A stretch of DNA of 64,000 bases from Gavia stellata (taxonomy: Eukaryota; Chordata; Aves; Gaviiformes; Gaviidae), in assembly GCF_030936135.1 (NCBI RefSeq), contig NC_082595.1:66950716-67014715 (forward strand), read 5' to 3'. The notes beneath the pieces were generated by a model. The model was not told the origin of the DNA. It saw only the letters and a program-made list of their open reading frames with translations, and searched no databases. This document shows, in pieces, positions 26,401 to 40,799 of the stretch (within the stretch, counting starts at the first letter, position 1; each line of letters opens with the position of its first letter). The translations under genes were made by a program, and so were the position numbers.

Positions 26401-29400
26401 CCAATGTGAAGTTGTTTAGTATGGTACTGTGTAATAGTACACATCCTGTTAAAGGAATATTTTCAAAGGCAATTTCAGATCTGGTCACAAAAACCAAAAT
26501 AAATGTGTGATATTAAGCTGCCTTAGTCAAGCAACTTCTTTATATTGAGGTGTTCTTATTCTGAACTGGAGCCGTACTGGTGTGGCCAGAAGGACATCAT
26601 AAAATTTGACTGTATATATCACAGAGGACATCAGAAAGAATTCACAAATTTCAGGGCCACAAGTTCTGTTTTAGTTGTGGATTTTTTTAACTTAATCACA
26701 AAGATCAATAACGGATGCAAAGGAGAAATTCAAGTATCATTTTCATTCAATATTAATGGACCAATATTAGCTCACATTAATAGTGGTCCCTATAGGCAAA
26801 GTTCACTGCAAAGATACACAGGATGAGCAATCAGTTGAATAAAGTCACCTGCTGGGCTAACAGAGTTGCAAGAATTTATCCACTCTGGCATTTAACTATG
26901 CAGTTTCCCAGCCTTTGCTTATGATGACTCTTGCTCACTTTAGCAGTGCATGCCTCTAACCCATTAGATCTGACAGTCACAGATGGTTTCACAGAAGTTA
27001 TTCTGGTATACTGGCTACAAAAGCTGGCTTGGATTGGAATGAAGCTGTTTATTGCTGGGTATGATGTAACATACTGATGGTGGTGAATCAATTAGGTGTT
27101 TCTGCAATAGTCTGCACAGCAAAAATAGCATTTACTGCCAAGTAGTAAAATGATTAAGTAGAAAATCTGGAATCTATTTTTTTCAGGTGACTAGAGAGAA
27201 CATTACCTTTTATAATCATCTGGAGTTCCCCATAAGCAATCCAAATTTATGGCAATGTAGGCGGGAGGCTCATCAGCTGATAGGTATAATGGATGAATTA
27301 TGTGCTAGATGTAGTAAATCTGGGTGTATTGTCATACTCTGCACTCCAGCGACCAGATTGTCACAGACTGTTTGCATACCTTTCCTCTTCCTCAGGCCCA
27401 AGCATGCTTTATCTTGAGCATATAGCTGATGCAACAGCAGTATGTGCTTATCCCTGAGCTAGGCTGCTTCTCTTTTTTTCTGTGGAGGATAATCGAAAAC
27501 CCAGTGAAGACAGAGAGATTTCCATATGTCTTAGAACACACTTTTGATCGTTTGGGGTTTTTTTCTGCCTTGTACACTCAGTAACTTTTCTCTGTATAAT
27601 TTAATGTTTCTGCCACAGAATAACCTTCATTTGTTTTGTTCATTGCTGTTTGTTACTTCTGAACAGAATTAATTTAGTCCAGAACTATCAACACTCTAAT
27701 CCCCATACTGCTAAAATCTGGTATAAGATAGTGAACTGTTCTGTAATCAGTGTTGGGCTCAGTATTGGGCTTAAACTTACTGGTAGGGTTGAGAGTATTT
27801 GCTTATTATAGAAATTATAGCCCTGAAAACTTGACTACGAGAAAAGCAAGCAAGCAAACAACCAAACAAAACAACAGCTTAATTTTTATAGAAAAAAGTA
27901 AGCATTTTAAAAAAAAAGGTATGAGAGTCACAGCACTGTGATTTAATATGGTCTTTCATAATTCTCTTCCTTATGCCATTGGAATACTTGGTATACAGGT
28001 TCTGCTGGTTGGGTACAAAATTCAGGCCCTGAAAAGCATTCAGATGCTGTCTTACACTTTTATAATAATTACACTTGGGATGCAATAGGTTCTAAATCAT
28101 TGTTAAAAAATTGTCACCCTTCTGGTTTTGTCCTTTTTACTACTGGAGAACAATAAAGATTCAATGGTGTTAAACAGAAAGCAAATAAACAAATAATCAA
28201 TCAAAATTGATTTCTTAAACATAGCCAGCATGTAAAAAGAAAGTCAGTTAAGAGCCCTACGTGGTTAGTAAAATGGGAATGCATAAAGGATGACTGAACA
28301 TACACTCCCTCATCCAAATGGAAGCTCTGTATTTAGCTTCTTTTAAAGAGCGTAGAGCACTTTCTCAATGAAGATGAGATATAGAGATTGGATTTCTTAT
28401 TTTTTTTTAATTTGGTCAAATTTATGGAAAAAATAAAAAGACATTCCATACTGTTCACTGCATGTATATTCTCCCGAAACACATCTATTACATTTCTCTG
28501 TCTTTAACCCACTAGGTACTAAGTGGGTACTTAGAATAGCTATATTCTATGCACTCCATTCTTTTAGTACACTGGCCACTTGATAGAAAAAATTCCCCTG
28601 GCACAAAGTCTTATTGCAGCAGCCGGACATACTATTGAGTATTAATCTGCAGCTAACATTACTTAGATTCAAATAAAATTCAACTAGACAAGCTTAGGTT
28701 CCAAATTCCCCTCCTCGTAGTCATTAGTGGCCCAATTCCAAATATGTTGATGGAAAAACCCTCAAAAGCTTTAGTAGTCTTTGGACTGAGCTGTCAAATA
28801 ACCACATTATAAATCCTATTCTTTTTTACAGTGTCTTTCCTTTTGACCCAACAGTAGAAAATCAGGCTATTCGAAATGCTTACCACACACAGCATATATT
28901 CTGTGATGGGAATGAATCTACATTTCGGATACATAACCCTGAGGTAAAAGGAAGGGATAGAGTTCATTAGCCTTTATATATTCATTGGAGAGATGAAGGA
29001 GGTTTTGATAATACCTTCCATCCATCAAAGAAGATGCAATCTAAGGTGGACACCCTTAGTCAATGCATTTAGGAAAGTCAAGAACCTGTGGAAGGTGATC
29101 CAGACCACTTAATGTAGGTATCCACCTTTCCATTGTCAGTATATTAATTCTACAGGAAAGGCTATAGTGGCTGTAGCTACATGAGAGTCAGGGTATCTAG
29201 TGGTACTAATCCATTCTAAAAAATGTCTAAGGATTAACTCATAGCATGGTTAACTCTTCTAGTAACAGAAGATGGTGATGCACGTTAAGACTTTCTCAAT
29301 AGCTCTGCACTTAGAAGACTTACTTCAGAAGTGTAGACCTCAGCTGCAGGATCTCCACCTGTGGTAGTGAGGTAAAACCAATGTCTCCTACATCCTAGTA

Positions 29401-32400
29401 TCCATGGCATTCTGCTAGGAGCAACCCCTGTGCTCTAGACTGTTCTGTTTTGGAACCTTAACTGTTTTGGTCACCATCTCTTGAAGCTGGCCACTGCATT
29501 TGGCATAAAAGTCTAAGAACCCTAAAGGAAAGGCAAGAATCAGCTGTCCTCTTTCCCACATTTCTACTCCATGATTCTTGCATTCCTGCTGACACAGTGA
29601 CTCAACCTGAACAGCAGTACTAGCCCGTCAGGCACTCCACATACCTGCACATTGATGACTAGTACAATTTCCTGGCAATGTGGGCATATACCTGCTAAGC
29701 TTGAGATATGCTCAGAACCCAGGTTTCCTCTTCCTGGACAAGTGTTTTAGTTAATGCTATTGTACAAAGCGTGAAACATCCCATCACTATGAACTGGGAT
29801 GCTTATGCAGTAAAGCATCACTGGAAAATATGTGAAAAGTATCCCGTGTCTGCATCTGGCCTATTAAAGGGAGATTCGGCTTTATGCTGACTGGAGAGGC
29901 TGCACACCTTTAAAGGAGTCTGCACAATCATGGCAGAGAAACTATTCCCCTAAACCTGCTCCCATCCTTCTCTGTTTTTCAGAAGACTAAACAAAAGGGT
30001 CACAATGTCCCTTTGCATCATATACATGAGGATTCTTAAGCGAGTATGCTGTACTCTTCATCTCTGTCAATGACATCTGTTCTTATATTCAAATTTTTCT
30101 TGGACCATGTAAAGCCACAATACTTTAAGTTACACTATAAATCAAATTAACGTGGGACAAAACATCACATTGTCACACATTTTCTAAATGGATAGTATAG
30201 TACATGTGGTGGTGTTCAAAAAACAGGTCTTTTTATTTGCAATTTTTTAAAGATAATTAAAAAAACATCATACTGTTTTTGGTAATTATCTTGTTATTTT
30301 GCCTGTGTAGCTTTATTTGCCCTGAAATGGTAAGTGTATCTTCTGAAGCACGTTCAATACTCTGGCTGCAACTAATTGATTGTAGTTTCTGTTACCACAA
30401 TTATGCGAAACTTTGCAACTGAAATTAGAATACGCCAATTAAAAGATTCATCGAGTTGTAATGCATCAAATGGTAGGTCTATAATAGATTCTCTTTCCTG
30501 ATTTTTGTAACTATGTTTAGTGTTTCATAAACCACTGAACTTATCGCCATTCCTAATTATGAGAAGGTCACAAGGTTTGGTTTAATTAGCTAGTGTCACA
30601 GAATATATTCATTTACTGCAGTAAGTTATGGCTGGGCTGCACTATTCTGCATATAAACACGTTTCAGTATTCACTAAGAAAACTTGATGGGTCTGAAAAA
30701 TGCTTTCTAGGGCTGATGTCTGTTGTGTAACAATTCATGTCACCATTTTTTTTAAGCTCCCTGGCTTTCCCTGCCAAAAAATATATTGCTTTATATAAAA
30801 CTTGGCTAGGATATTTCATTCAAACAAAACACATCAGCGGCCACTACATACAGTTTGAACTAAGCAAGGTAGTAAGAAGTTGGAGCTTTGATGACATAAA
30901 ATTAAGGGAGAAACAAGGTGTGCTCTGTTATCTCTAGATAATAAAAGACATCAGGCTCATACTTCAGCTCATTCAATGACTACTAGAGAGATTCCCTTGT
31001 TCATTCACAGCACTGAACAAATGATTACGTCTTTACGGAGGCTGAGTACTAGAGCTTTCAAAATGTCATCTTGTTCTAAGCCATTGCTAAAGTCAGGACA
31101 CTAGATTAAATTAGCAAATACTTATACTCTTTAATACTCTTATTCTCATGGTTCTTTTCTTTACAATGCTGAAACATATATGTAAGGGTCAGGTTCAGTG
31201 AATGAAATTCAGAGCACTACTAGAATGTAGGCTACTGAAGCTAAAACCAGAGTCCTGAAAACCCTCCCTTATCAATGCTTTTGAAATTTGGTGCCACTTG
31301 AACTTCTAAAACCTTTGCTTTGTGAATGTACTCAGAAACTACACAGTTTAGACGTGTCTAAGAACTCATGGCCAAGCTCAACCAAAAGATAGCTAACCCT
31401 CTAAGTTTCTGGAGACACCTCCTCTTGTAATTATTCACTGAGGATGGATGTTTAACACACTGACAGGCTCAAAATCCCCAGAAAATGTGCCAATAATCTT
31501 TTTTTTCTTTTAAATCAGAACCAGAAATAAAAGCACATACTGTGGAAGTCACACGCACAATGCAGAAGATGTTTCTGCGGGGACTAGGGTAGGGTGCATT
31601 GTTGCTGTGTTGATGAGAGCATTCAAACCCTTTGCTAGTGACTGTCTTGGCATACGAGGGACAGGAGAGGAAGAAAGGGAGGAAAGTTTCACCGTGAACT
31701 GTATTTCACCTCTAAAACAATCCACGATTTTATCAATTCTACACATTTTACTTGCGAAATAATTAAAAATAAACCAGAATGCTTTATTCTAAATGAAATG
31801 TGCTAGTGGTGGCAATTAAGTGAGGTGTAACTGTTCTGCTCTAACACAAAGAAATTTTTAATCTCCAGAGTGAATTACACTAAACTGAAGGTCTACTTAC
31901 ACCACAATAAGGACAATCTATACACAAAGTTTATTAGAAACAAGTAATTGCAATCAGTTTCTTATTTGGACAAACTAAAGTCCTTTTATATTGTGATGCA
32001 TGATGTAAAATAATTGACTGACCTCAGATTGTCAGGAAAGAATGTAAGAAACTAAGGACTGCTAGGTTACAAACAATCCCTGGCCATTTTCCTTTGGAGA
32101 TACACACAAGTTCCTTCTGTAACTGGTGTGACTGGGTAGGACACCAGCACTACAATGAGGGTTGCTTCATACTGGAGGGATTGTCCTATCACCAACGTAG
32201 TTCGGTCCAGTGGAGAAGTAGTGATGCTAACCTAATTCTTCCATCAGCCCAAAGACATCCTGCCCTCAGGAGGATCTAGTACGTGTTCCTGAGATTTTTT
32301 TGTTTGCTATTGGGAAGTCTGTAATACAAGTATTCCTGCAAACATAGGCAATTTACAGAGTTAAACTTGTTCTTGTGCTCTCCTTCAAGTCCAGGGGAGT

Positions 32401-35400
32401 TTGCATTCTCACCTCGCAATACAGTTCACGGCAATTCATTGAACAGCAAGAGTGACAGAAGTTTGGAAAACATAGCCAACAAGGTTCAGTGAAAGAACTA
32501 GATTTGTTCAACCAATGAAAGAGAGTATTCTTGATACAGGCCTTCAGGTATGTGAAAGGTTTCTCAACAGATTTGTTTTCCCCAAGAAGCAGGTATTACA
32601 GTGTACAAGGAAAACACACAGTTGCAGAAGGTAGAGGAAGCTACTGAAGCATTCGTTTGCTTTTCAGTAAGTTTTTTCAATCTATATATATGTTCTACGT
32701 ACCTTTAAGCCTTAATAGGCATGTAGCCTTCAGTATTTTTCTTCTCAAATAGCTGCATAGTTGATCGACCATATTTGTTCTCCATATTTGCTTCTCCTAT
32801 TTTATTCTGTTCCATTTTAATACAGCAGTAGTTATAAGAATATATTTGGTTCTGCTGAAGAACTAAAACTAATCATTAGTAATCTCAATGTTTTACCTAA
32901 GTAACCATTGCAATCTAAGCTACCAATATAACTGAGAAGAACTTGAGATATTGTAATTTTTACTTTATATTTTAACACTAGAGTATTAAAAGAATGTTAT
33001 ATTTTACCTGAGGTGTTATAAAGAAATGGGGATGTTAAAATTTCTTTAAACTTTAAACTTTCTAGGAAGAGCCTGAAAAGCTGTGAGAACGATTTATTCT
33101 GAATATTTCAGTTACAGTGTAATTTCTTCAAAATAGTTCTGATTTCCAAAGATTTGTATTTTAAGTAGTCTAAGGAGAAAAATTTGCTCCTGAACTGAAA
33201 TAAATTGCCTTCTCCTAGAAGTGATATGAATTATCATTATCAGATTTATATATAATCTGAATTTCTTATCAAGGAAGTTAATATCCATCAGCAAAGTTAA
33301 ATGACTGCAGAGCTATCCAAGCATGTACTGCTTGTTAGAAATTGTTTCACTGTTCTTAAAATAAATTTTCACCATGGGCTTGAAGAAATACACTGAACTC
33401 AGAAGAAATACCTTCCAGTTTCCTGCAGACAAAAATCTAAAAACTTGTTAACTGCTAAGACTTACAGATCTCACAATAAGATGAAGTTTGAAATGTAATT
33501 ATGATTACGATTGCATTTTACCTTTGATGGTAGTTGCCAGCAACTACAAGTACTGAACTTTCCAAAGAAGTACTTTTCTTGTTCTCATTATTCAGGAGAT
33601 GCTTTCAACGTTTTTCCTTAGGATTGAAGATCCCATTTTTAAGTGCTTAAAAATAACTACTGGTGCCTAAAGTTTTTGATTATTTCTTCTAACTAATGAG
33701 GTCATATGAGTGTTCTCATGGTATCATCCATTATAGGCAAACACAATTCTCTTCCGTTAGAGACTAACTTAAAGTAGGAGTGGTAGCTTAATGTTTTGAA
33801 GAACAACAATGGTCTAGAAGGAAAAAACGGTTAGAAGAAACAATCTCCCTACATTTTCAGTGCAGAAAAAGGTATGTCACAAAGTGCCTAGCTAATTAAA
33901 ACTCTATACATATTTGTATATACATCATTTTACATATACAACTTTCGCTTTTCCTACTGCAGTATAAGGCAGTAAAGTACACTTTCCTGTGGACTCCTGC
34001 CTTCTGAGTCACACCTACATTATCACCTCATTTTGAGTTAGCCTTTTATCCTTGTCCTACTGGCATTCCTGGGGAACTCTGATTCTTGCTTTATTCCTTT
34101 GCTTGAGAAGAGCTGGCTGTCACAAACCAAAGCTGCAGAGTGGTGTTCGCTCCCGGCTATGCAGGCACGTCTGCTGGCAAAAGTGGAAATGTGTAGCATA
34201 TTTCATATCCTTCAGATCTCTCAACATTAAAAAAATAATTAAGACAGATAAATGTGGAGGAAGAGAAAGAGATTCATAAAACTAAGTGCAGGACAATTAG
34301 AAGGATACATTTGTACATAGGAACCACTATTTAGTAACACACATCTCTAAAGATACCTGGTGCACACACTAGAAGGAGGACCTAGATGTACACGGGAATT
34401 TATTATTTCAGACAGACAAATGCAGCTGAAAAAGATTGAATTGGCATAGCTTTCTAGCCTCTCTACTGGTTCAAATTGAAAGCTTCCCTATTTTGCATTT
34501 GTAGCCTGTACTAGCTCTGCTGCATCAGTGATTGTTTTATCAGTCATGAGAACTGGTAAGAACTTTTCTGCAGCATAGTCAAGACCTTGGTGTGACTGCA
34601 AAACATAGTTCCTTTATAATGTGGCCAAGGATATAGCTAAGGGTTCTGAAGGTAAATACTTTCTTTTATTTTTATTAAAAAGACTTAACTATGTGTGTAT
34701 TTTGCCTAGCCAAGTAACACCCCCCATAAAAATACATATGTGACCTGGTTCACGTGCACAGAACAGTTGTCACGCTGGTTTCCATTGGCAAGGGCAGACT
34801 GAGCATAGCGTCTGAAACCTGCTCCACAGGTGTCCTGATGCTGCAAAAGGTTAAAATTAAGAGGCCAGATTGTAACTTTGGTCATAAAGAATTTGCTCAT
34901 TGGTACTGACACTGGCACTGTTCACTGGACCTTCTCACCACCAGGACAGTATTGTCATGGCTGCAGATGGGGTCTCATTAGGCTTGTGAGCAGGTAGAAT
35001 ATGCTTGCACGTTGTTATTTTGGGTGTGCTCACCTGAAGATGGTAGCTTGCTGCCACAGCCTATACCCAGTTGGCCAGACAGAGATTGTACCCCGAAGCT
35101 GAGATCATAAACTGTGTGAGCAGGTGAACAGGTGGTTAAATAAAGCAGCTTCTGACTCTAGGGGATTCTCTTAGATGCTACTGACCTGTTTTCCGTGAGC
35201 CTTGTTTATTTTCCAGGTATACTCTGATTTACCTAACATGAAGTAGTAGCATGCTGCCAATTTAAATAAAAACCAACATTAAAAAGAAAAAAAGAGAAAT
35301 AAATAAAGAACTTCTGGGAAGGAACTTCTGTGAAACTGCCAGATAGAGACATAATGAAAAAAACTTGGGACTCCAAAACAAAAAGTGGCAAAGGTGAGGA

Positions 35401-36592
35401 GATGTTTCTTGGGCACAGCACCAGAGTGCTTGGCTCTGAGGTTATGTTATATGTCTCAAGTCATGACTTTTCATGCACAGTCTTGCAAGTTCTTTGGCTA
35501 TAAGATCATAAACAATCTGAGGCATAAATAAGGAAAGTCAACTTGAAGGAGACAAAAAACCCGAACAGGATAATGAATACCTGAATGATGTTTTATATTT
35601 CTCTCAAAATATTAAGGATGGTATAAAAATATCTCCCTTAATGACTCTGAAACGTTTGCTCTCAGAAAAGATCACTAGAAACAGATTTTTTTTTTTAAAA
35701 CAATGTGCCCTTTCTTCTAACCAATGGTAATACGAAAAATACAGACTCAAGCAATAAACAGTTGCGTGCTGTGAAAACATTACCTCAAGAAATGTACAAA
35801 TGAGCCAAGATATTGCGAAGTACCAATTCATTAATAAAATATAGAAAAGGTAAGGGCACAGAGGAATTTGTCAACATTTGGTACTGTATTTTCAATAAAC
35901 ATTTCTCATCTCATATGATACTAGCATACACTTCAGAACTAATAATAGCTCTCTCCAATTAGCTATTTTGCAGATAGAAAGAGCTTGGGGAGTGAAACAG
36001 AGTTTTATTTTGTAACACCGGGATTATATTGCTTTTTCACTCTTAGGCACATTGGAGCAGTAGGAGTATCTAAAGGAATCATGCAGAGTCAAAAAAGTGC
36101 AATCTGTGCTTTCTCTAGAGGTGGCAACTATTGTCTTTATTCCGGTTCCTCCACTTTTCCCTTTAAATCTTATCTACCTGGAACACTGTTATCTGGTTAG
36201 GGGGAACTTATTAACAAATATTTTATTTTATTATCCCTTTTTCCAAATTCAGTATTCAAACTCATTGCTACTCCTCGCTCTCTGTCAAAGAGAAGATAAT
36301 GGCTGGATCCTGGCTTGGCTTGGCAGAAGTAATAGTGAAATGTATTCACTTTGTCTGGGAGAGCGGTGGTTAAAATGCACGTGCACTTTCCATCTTTCAA
36401 AAATGCTCACGTATTAGGCAATCTGACTCAAGTATTGATTCTTCTCAGGTACCCAGGCAGAGACGACACTATCCTACTCTCTCCTCCCCAAAGAGAACGG
36501 CTTCTTTATAAAACTGAGCAAGCTGTTGGAGAGATCTTTAGACTACTTCGCTTCGCACAGGGATAAAAAGGATGTGGAAAAAACTATGTTTA

Positions 36593-36610
36593 GCAGCACC
36601 ACCTGGTGGT
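36593..36610. promoter_or_regulatory. CTCF-like or E-box motif
   Basis: GCAGCACCACCTGGTGGT resembles one half of the CTCF consensus with two mismatches. It also contains a CACCTG E-box within an almost palindromic ACCACCTGGTGGT. It is a motif match only. Confidence 0.2.
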
Positions 36611-37149
36611 ATTGACTTCTTACAGTTATTTGCTGTAGCCCTGTGAAGCATCCTGCCTGCGTTGCACAGGTAAGAAGGGAGTTGTATTCAGGGCAGTGGA
36701 TGGAAACAGTGGGGAGTTGTATTACTGCTCTTAGCAGTCCCTTTTCGTGGCGAAGTGGGAAACCAGACTGTAGGCATTCGAGGCTTTACACTGAATGGCC
36801 TATGAAATAACAGAGCCTCCTTCTGCGTAGAAAGGTGTCTGCAAAGAAACAGGGTGTCAAACATGTCATTCCTTAGGAAAAGGCAGGTGTTTCAGCCCTC
36901 TTCTCCAACCTGATAAAGAAATCCTGGTCAAAAAGGGTATGATGTTTTCAGAGAAGTAAAATCTGGGGTCTTTCAGCACCTTGGGAGAAAAAAATAAGCA
37001 AGCTAAACTCCTGTGAATGATACGTGACACTTGCTATTGACTTCTAAAATGTCAGTGTGTGAGAACTAGAGACTAGGACCAAAAACAAAGATGAGCCACA
37101 GAAACTCATTTTTCTTTCAAAGAAAAGTTGTTTCAAGGGAAACTACTTT

Positions 37150-37169
37150 GGGGGGGGGGGTGGGCGGGG
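37150..37169 (+). repeat. G-rich low-complexity tract
   Basis: Eleven G, T, three G, C, four G. It could form a G-quadruplex. Length may be unreliable because of sequencing slippage. Confidence 0.85.
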
Positions 37170-38085
37170 AATCTTATAACCATAAATCCAAACTAATATG
37201 AGGCTGTTCTGTCAATATACTGATAGGTAGCCTTAGAGAAAGTGGAAGTCTTTAGCTGAACTTCAGCCATGGGGAAAAATTCTAAGTCAAACTCTTTTTT
37301 CCTTTTTTTGTGTTAACTTTCTTCTTAACCATTTCTTAGGCTAATATATTCACGAAAAATAATTATTCACAAAAAGGTCACAACTTCCCTCATAGACTAC
37401 CTTATAAGATTCCCATGCACCGCATGAGGAAAGCTCTGTGCCAAAACCCAGAAACAGAAGCCAGACATGCTAAAGAGAAGGGCTTCTCACCTGCGCCTCT
37501 GAGGGAATGAGGTTCCTGACACCCACACAAGGAGGCATCACCCTCCATCCATGAAGCATATCCCTAGTGCCATCCGTTCCTCTCCCTCCACCCCACCTCC
37601 ACAATAATTTCTGGCTTAATTGCCTTTCTTAGAAAGCAGAGATGATGATCATGAAATTAATTCCATGACCACAGAGGTGCTGGATAACTCTCCTGGATTT
37701 GGTAGACTTGGAATAAATTAATCTGTGCTGCCCAAGGGAGTTTGTGATGAGCATGGTCTAACCATGTGGGCACTCTGAGCTGGGAACTCTGCCACCTCCT
37801 CCCCATGCTCTTCCAGTTCTCACAAAATAATTAAAATTCACGATACCAAAAGGAGAGCAAAAGAAAGAATGAAAACACAGGGAGTCCAAAGTACCAGTCC
37901 CTGCTCCACTTAAATCTTAATTCAAAATACTTACCCCTTTTATTGCTCTGTTCCAGGTAAACATCCTCTAAATAATCTGAGAGCCATTCTTTTTCTTTCA
38001 TTACTTGTCCCAAACCAGATACAACGTTTTGTGTGGAGCTCAGATCAGTTAAGGATTTGTTAACTTGCAGCATGTCAACGTGTGG

Positions 38086-38200
38086 ATGAGATGCTTAGGG
38101 ATATGGGATGCTTAGTGGTGGACTTAGCAGGGTTAGGGTAACGGTTGGACTTGATGATCTTAAAGGTCTTTTCCAACCTAGACGATTCTATGATTCTATG
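38086..38200 (+). mobile_element. CR1 LINE, 5'-truncated 3' tail
   Basis: The sequence GGTTGGACTTGATGATCTTA followed by a TTTTCCAACCT block and the terminal ATTCTATG octamer in two copies (ending at 38200) is the typical avian CR1 3' end. Only about 115 bp are present, so no ORF2 coding remains. It is fairly well preserved and thus relatively young. Confidence 0.92.
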
Positions 38201-39598
38201 TCACCGATTATGAGTCAAAGGTGTTATGAATCAAAAACAACTGTCAATTGTCCCTATTAAAGATTAAGAATAGAAAGAAATGAAGTAATGTATGGGCACA
38301 TGATGGTTAAGACAAGCAAATAAAAGCTTTCACAGCCAAAAATAAGCTGCAAGGTTTTGAGCTTTATCACAGTAAGTGATAAATAGTGTGTTTATTACAT
38401 TTACAGACTGACAGATCTTAATTTTACCTTGGAGCAATTTTCTAGAGGTTTAAGATTTCCTTTTGAACAGAAAAACTTTTTTAGAATTGCTCTAGTTATA
38501 CCATGCCTGGAGAAAAAGGTAAAGCAGTAACTGTTATCAGTAAGACATGGAAACTGGTAGCCTGGCCTCAATTCACCTCTCAGTAGGTATTTTTATATTT
38601 GCCACCTTACTTGCTTCAAGGTACCCAGTATCACAAACTGTCGTAAGTTCAAAGATTTCCATTCTACCACTGTATCTGCAAAGTCAAAACATATGAATCT
38701 ATATTCAAAGCTGCATCCAAAAGGGTAAGTACCACACCTCCTAGCCTCCGCATCAGCTTTCTCTTGGATTAGAAAGCTGGTGAAAAACCTGTGAGCAGTT
38801 ATCTGCTGTCCTGTAAAACAATGCAGAATATGCTATTTGCAGTTAATTCCCATTTGAGCAAGAATGTCTATTTTAGAAAAATACCTGAATGGCTTTAAGA
38901 ATTGTTTCAGCATTCAGAACCTACCTTTCAACTTGGTGAGTTGTTCCAATGGCTACTAACCACGAAGGTCTTAGATATAAATTGATGTCTTATTTCCACT
39001 GTGGATTTTCTCTAATTCAGTTTTCAGACTGTCAGTTTAATTGTATTACTATCTGCTGGACAAAGAGCTTTTTCTTCTAAAACTTGGGGTTTTTTGCTTG
39101 TGCTGATACTCATAAACTGATGAAATTAAAAGCTTCTAATCTTTTCTTTACTAAAGAAAAGAGATTCAGTCGTGCATATCCCCCCCTTGTCTCTCTCCGC
39201 ATGCCTGTTTTCCAGTCTTAAAATTCTCATCTTGCTTTTAAATCTTCTGTGATTTCTGCTATGCTGTAAAAATGTGAACAGGGAACAATACTCCCTGTAC
39301 CAAACAATGATAGTATCTCTCCTTCTCTCCCTCCTATTGGTATTAATGTTTGTATGTCTAAGGGCTGTATTAGCCACTTATCTGCACTCTCACACAAGAG
39401 CCTGTGTTCATTTGATTTTCCACAATGACCCACGTTCCTCTCTCCCCCTCCTCTATTACCCTTTCCAAAGATGGTACATCCTGAGACAGACACCTCCACT
39501 CTCTAAATATGAACCACAGTCCTTCTTTTTGGCTGTCTGACTCTACATTTGCCCAGTTTTACTTGGACTTTCCTTCACAGAGGACTCTGACGAACGCT

Positions 39599-39617
39599 GG
39601 GGGTGGGGGGGGGAGGG
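39599..39617 (+). repeat. G-rich tract
   Basis: Five G, T, nine G, A, three G. G-quadruplex-prone low-complexity sequence. Confidence 0.85.
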
Positions 39618-40727
39618 TTGCCAGACGTTACTTTTCTCACAGATCTGCAAGTGCTATATATGTATAATTACCTCTCTTGGCTGGTTCTGGCAGATTGACA
39701 GGGATCCATTTAAGTTCTTCTAATAGCAAATTTTTCTAATCCTGATCTTTTGACAAGAACCAGGTAAAGGAAGGGGTGAAGCCTGCAGTTATGTTGGCAC
39801 ATCTGAGGAGACCGTAATCTCCCATGGGAGTGTCAGGCGCACCTAAAGGCACCTAAAGGCTCGGTCACGGGCAGCTGGTGGCAGCCTGAGAAACTTCCGT
39901 TTCCAAAACACAGGGCTTGAAAGGGGCATATTGCTGAGGAACGTACCACTGAAGCCTTCTCTTTCTTTTGAGTGTAAAACTTACATTTTGTGGTGTTTCC
40001 CAAATTGATTGTATTTTTTCTAGCAGCCTTTCTCATGTGTCCGCTCTACTGAAACAGTTCATGTTCCTTATACTCTTCTGTGAGCTGCAGTTCTCTGAGA
40101 GGGTATAGGGGGAGTGTCTGGTTTGTAAAGATAATTCAGAACTTTTGGGTGAGATTTTTTTCTACAGGAGCTGAAATGGTGATATCAATTCCAAATCTAG
40201 CCAACTGAGATGTGTCTTTGAAATGAAAGAAATCAGGAATGTTTCAGCAAAAATAGATTTCCATCAAATTTGAAATATTTTTGCCAAAATTCAGTGTGAA
40301 AGGCAGTTCTGACAATAATCTTCTGTCAGCACTACAGTACTGTTTTGTCTTGGCTTCAAGAGTCTTCCATTTAGGTATTTATTGCATATATACAATGAAA
40401 ATTTACTACCAAAAAATGGACTAACTCTACAGTTAAAACAAAGCACGCATTCATGCACTTAAATGAGAGGGGGAATGAAAAAAAAATATTTAGGTCACTA
40501 CCTTTGCATATCAGAAGAAGAACTGCCAGGGTGGTTTGACAGTTATTGTGGTGTTACGCAGATGTGGCCATTTCCCTCTGTTCTTCTTTCCTGTTTCTTA
40601 GACGGATTCCCTGAAATGTCAGGGAGGTTTAAAACTCTGGAGATGTAAGTGCTGTGGAACGTGGAGTAGGCAGTAAAATAGGTACCGTATTTTCCCATGG
40701 TCTTTAAACTTCTTTCACAGAGTGGGG

Positions 40728-40753
40728 GTTTGTTTGTTTGTTTGTGTCTTTGT
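40728..40753 (+). repeat. (TTTG)n simple repeat
   Basis: About four TTTG units followed by degenerate copies, directly 5' of the CpG island. Confidence 0.8.
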
Positions 40754-40799
40754 TTTCTCCAGGGTGACCACCGTGCTGGGTGTTCATGTTTAACCTTGG

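Larger units (their letters stand above)
12731..38085. other. 25 kb of AT-rich intergenic DNA without a supported gene
   Basis: I found no exon with recognisable similarity on either strand. All open frames are below about 105 codons, scattered, and overlap frames on other strands. Low-complexity features are an AAAG-rich run at 15004-15036, AT-rich imperfect repeats at 20365-20446 and a G-rich tract at 37150-37169. The region lies upstream of MCHR2, so it may hold distal regulatory elements, but nothing in the bare sequence proves this. Confidence 0.5.
38201..40799. other. non-coding DNA, nothing recognised apart from simple repeats
   Basis: A near-perfect short hairpin (CTTTTCTTTA, 1-base spacer, TAAAGAAAAG) lies at 39141-39161. 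A G-rich tract is at 39599-39617, a doubled CACCTAAAGG at 39840-39860, and a (TTTG)n run at 40728-40753 just before the CpG island. Confidence 0.55.

Noticed and set aside
26545..26826. 93-codon frame as a gene
   Set aside because: No domain, AT-rich codon use, no splice sites or conserved motifs seen.
23800..29700. Slightly less AT-rich stretches that felt like decayed mobile elements
   Set aside because: No motif, end structure or coding remnant could be named, so no element is claimed.
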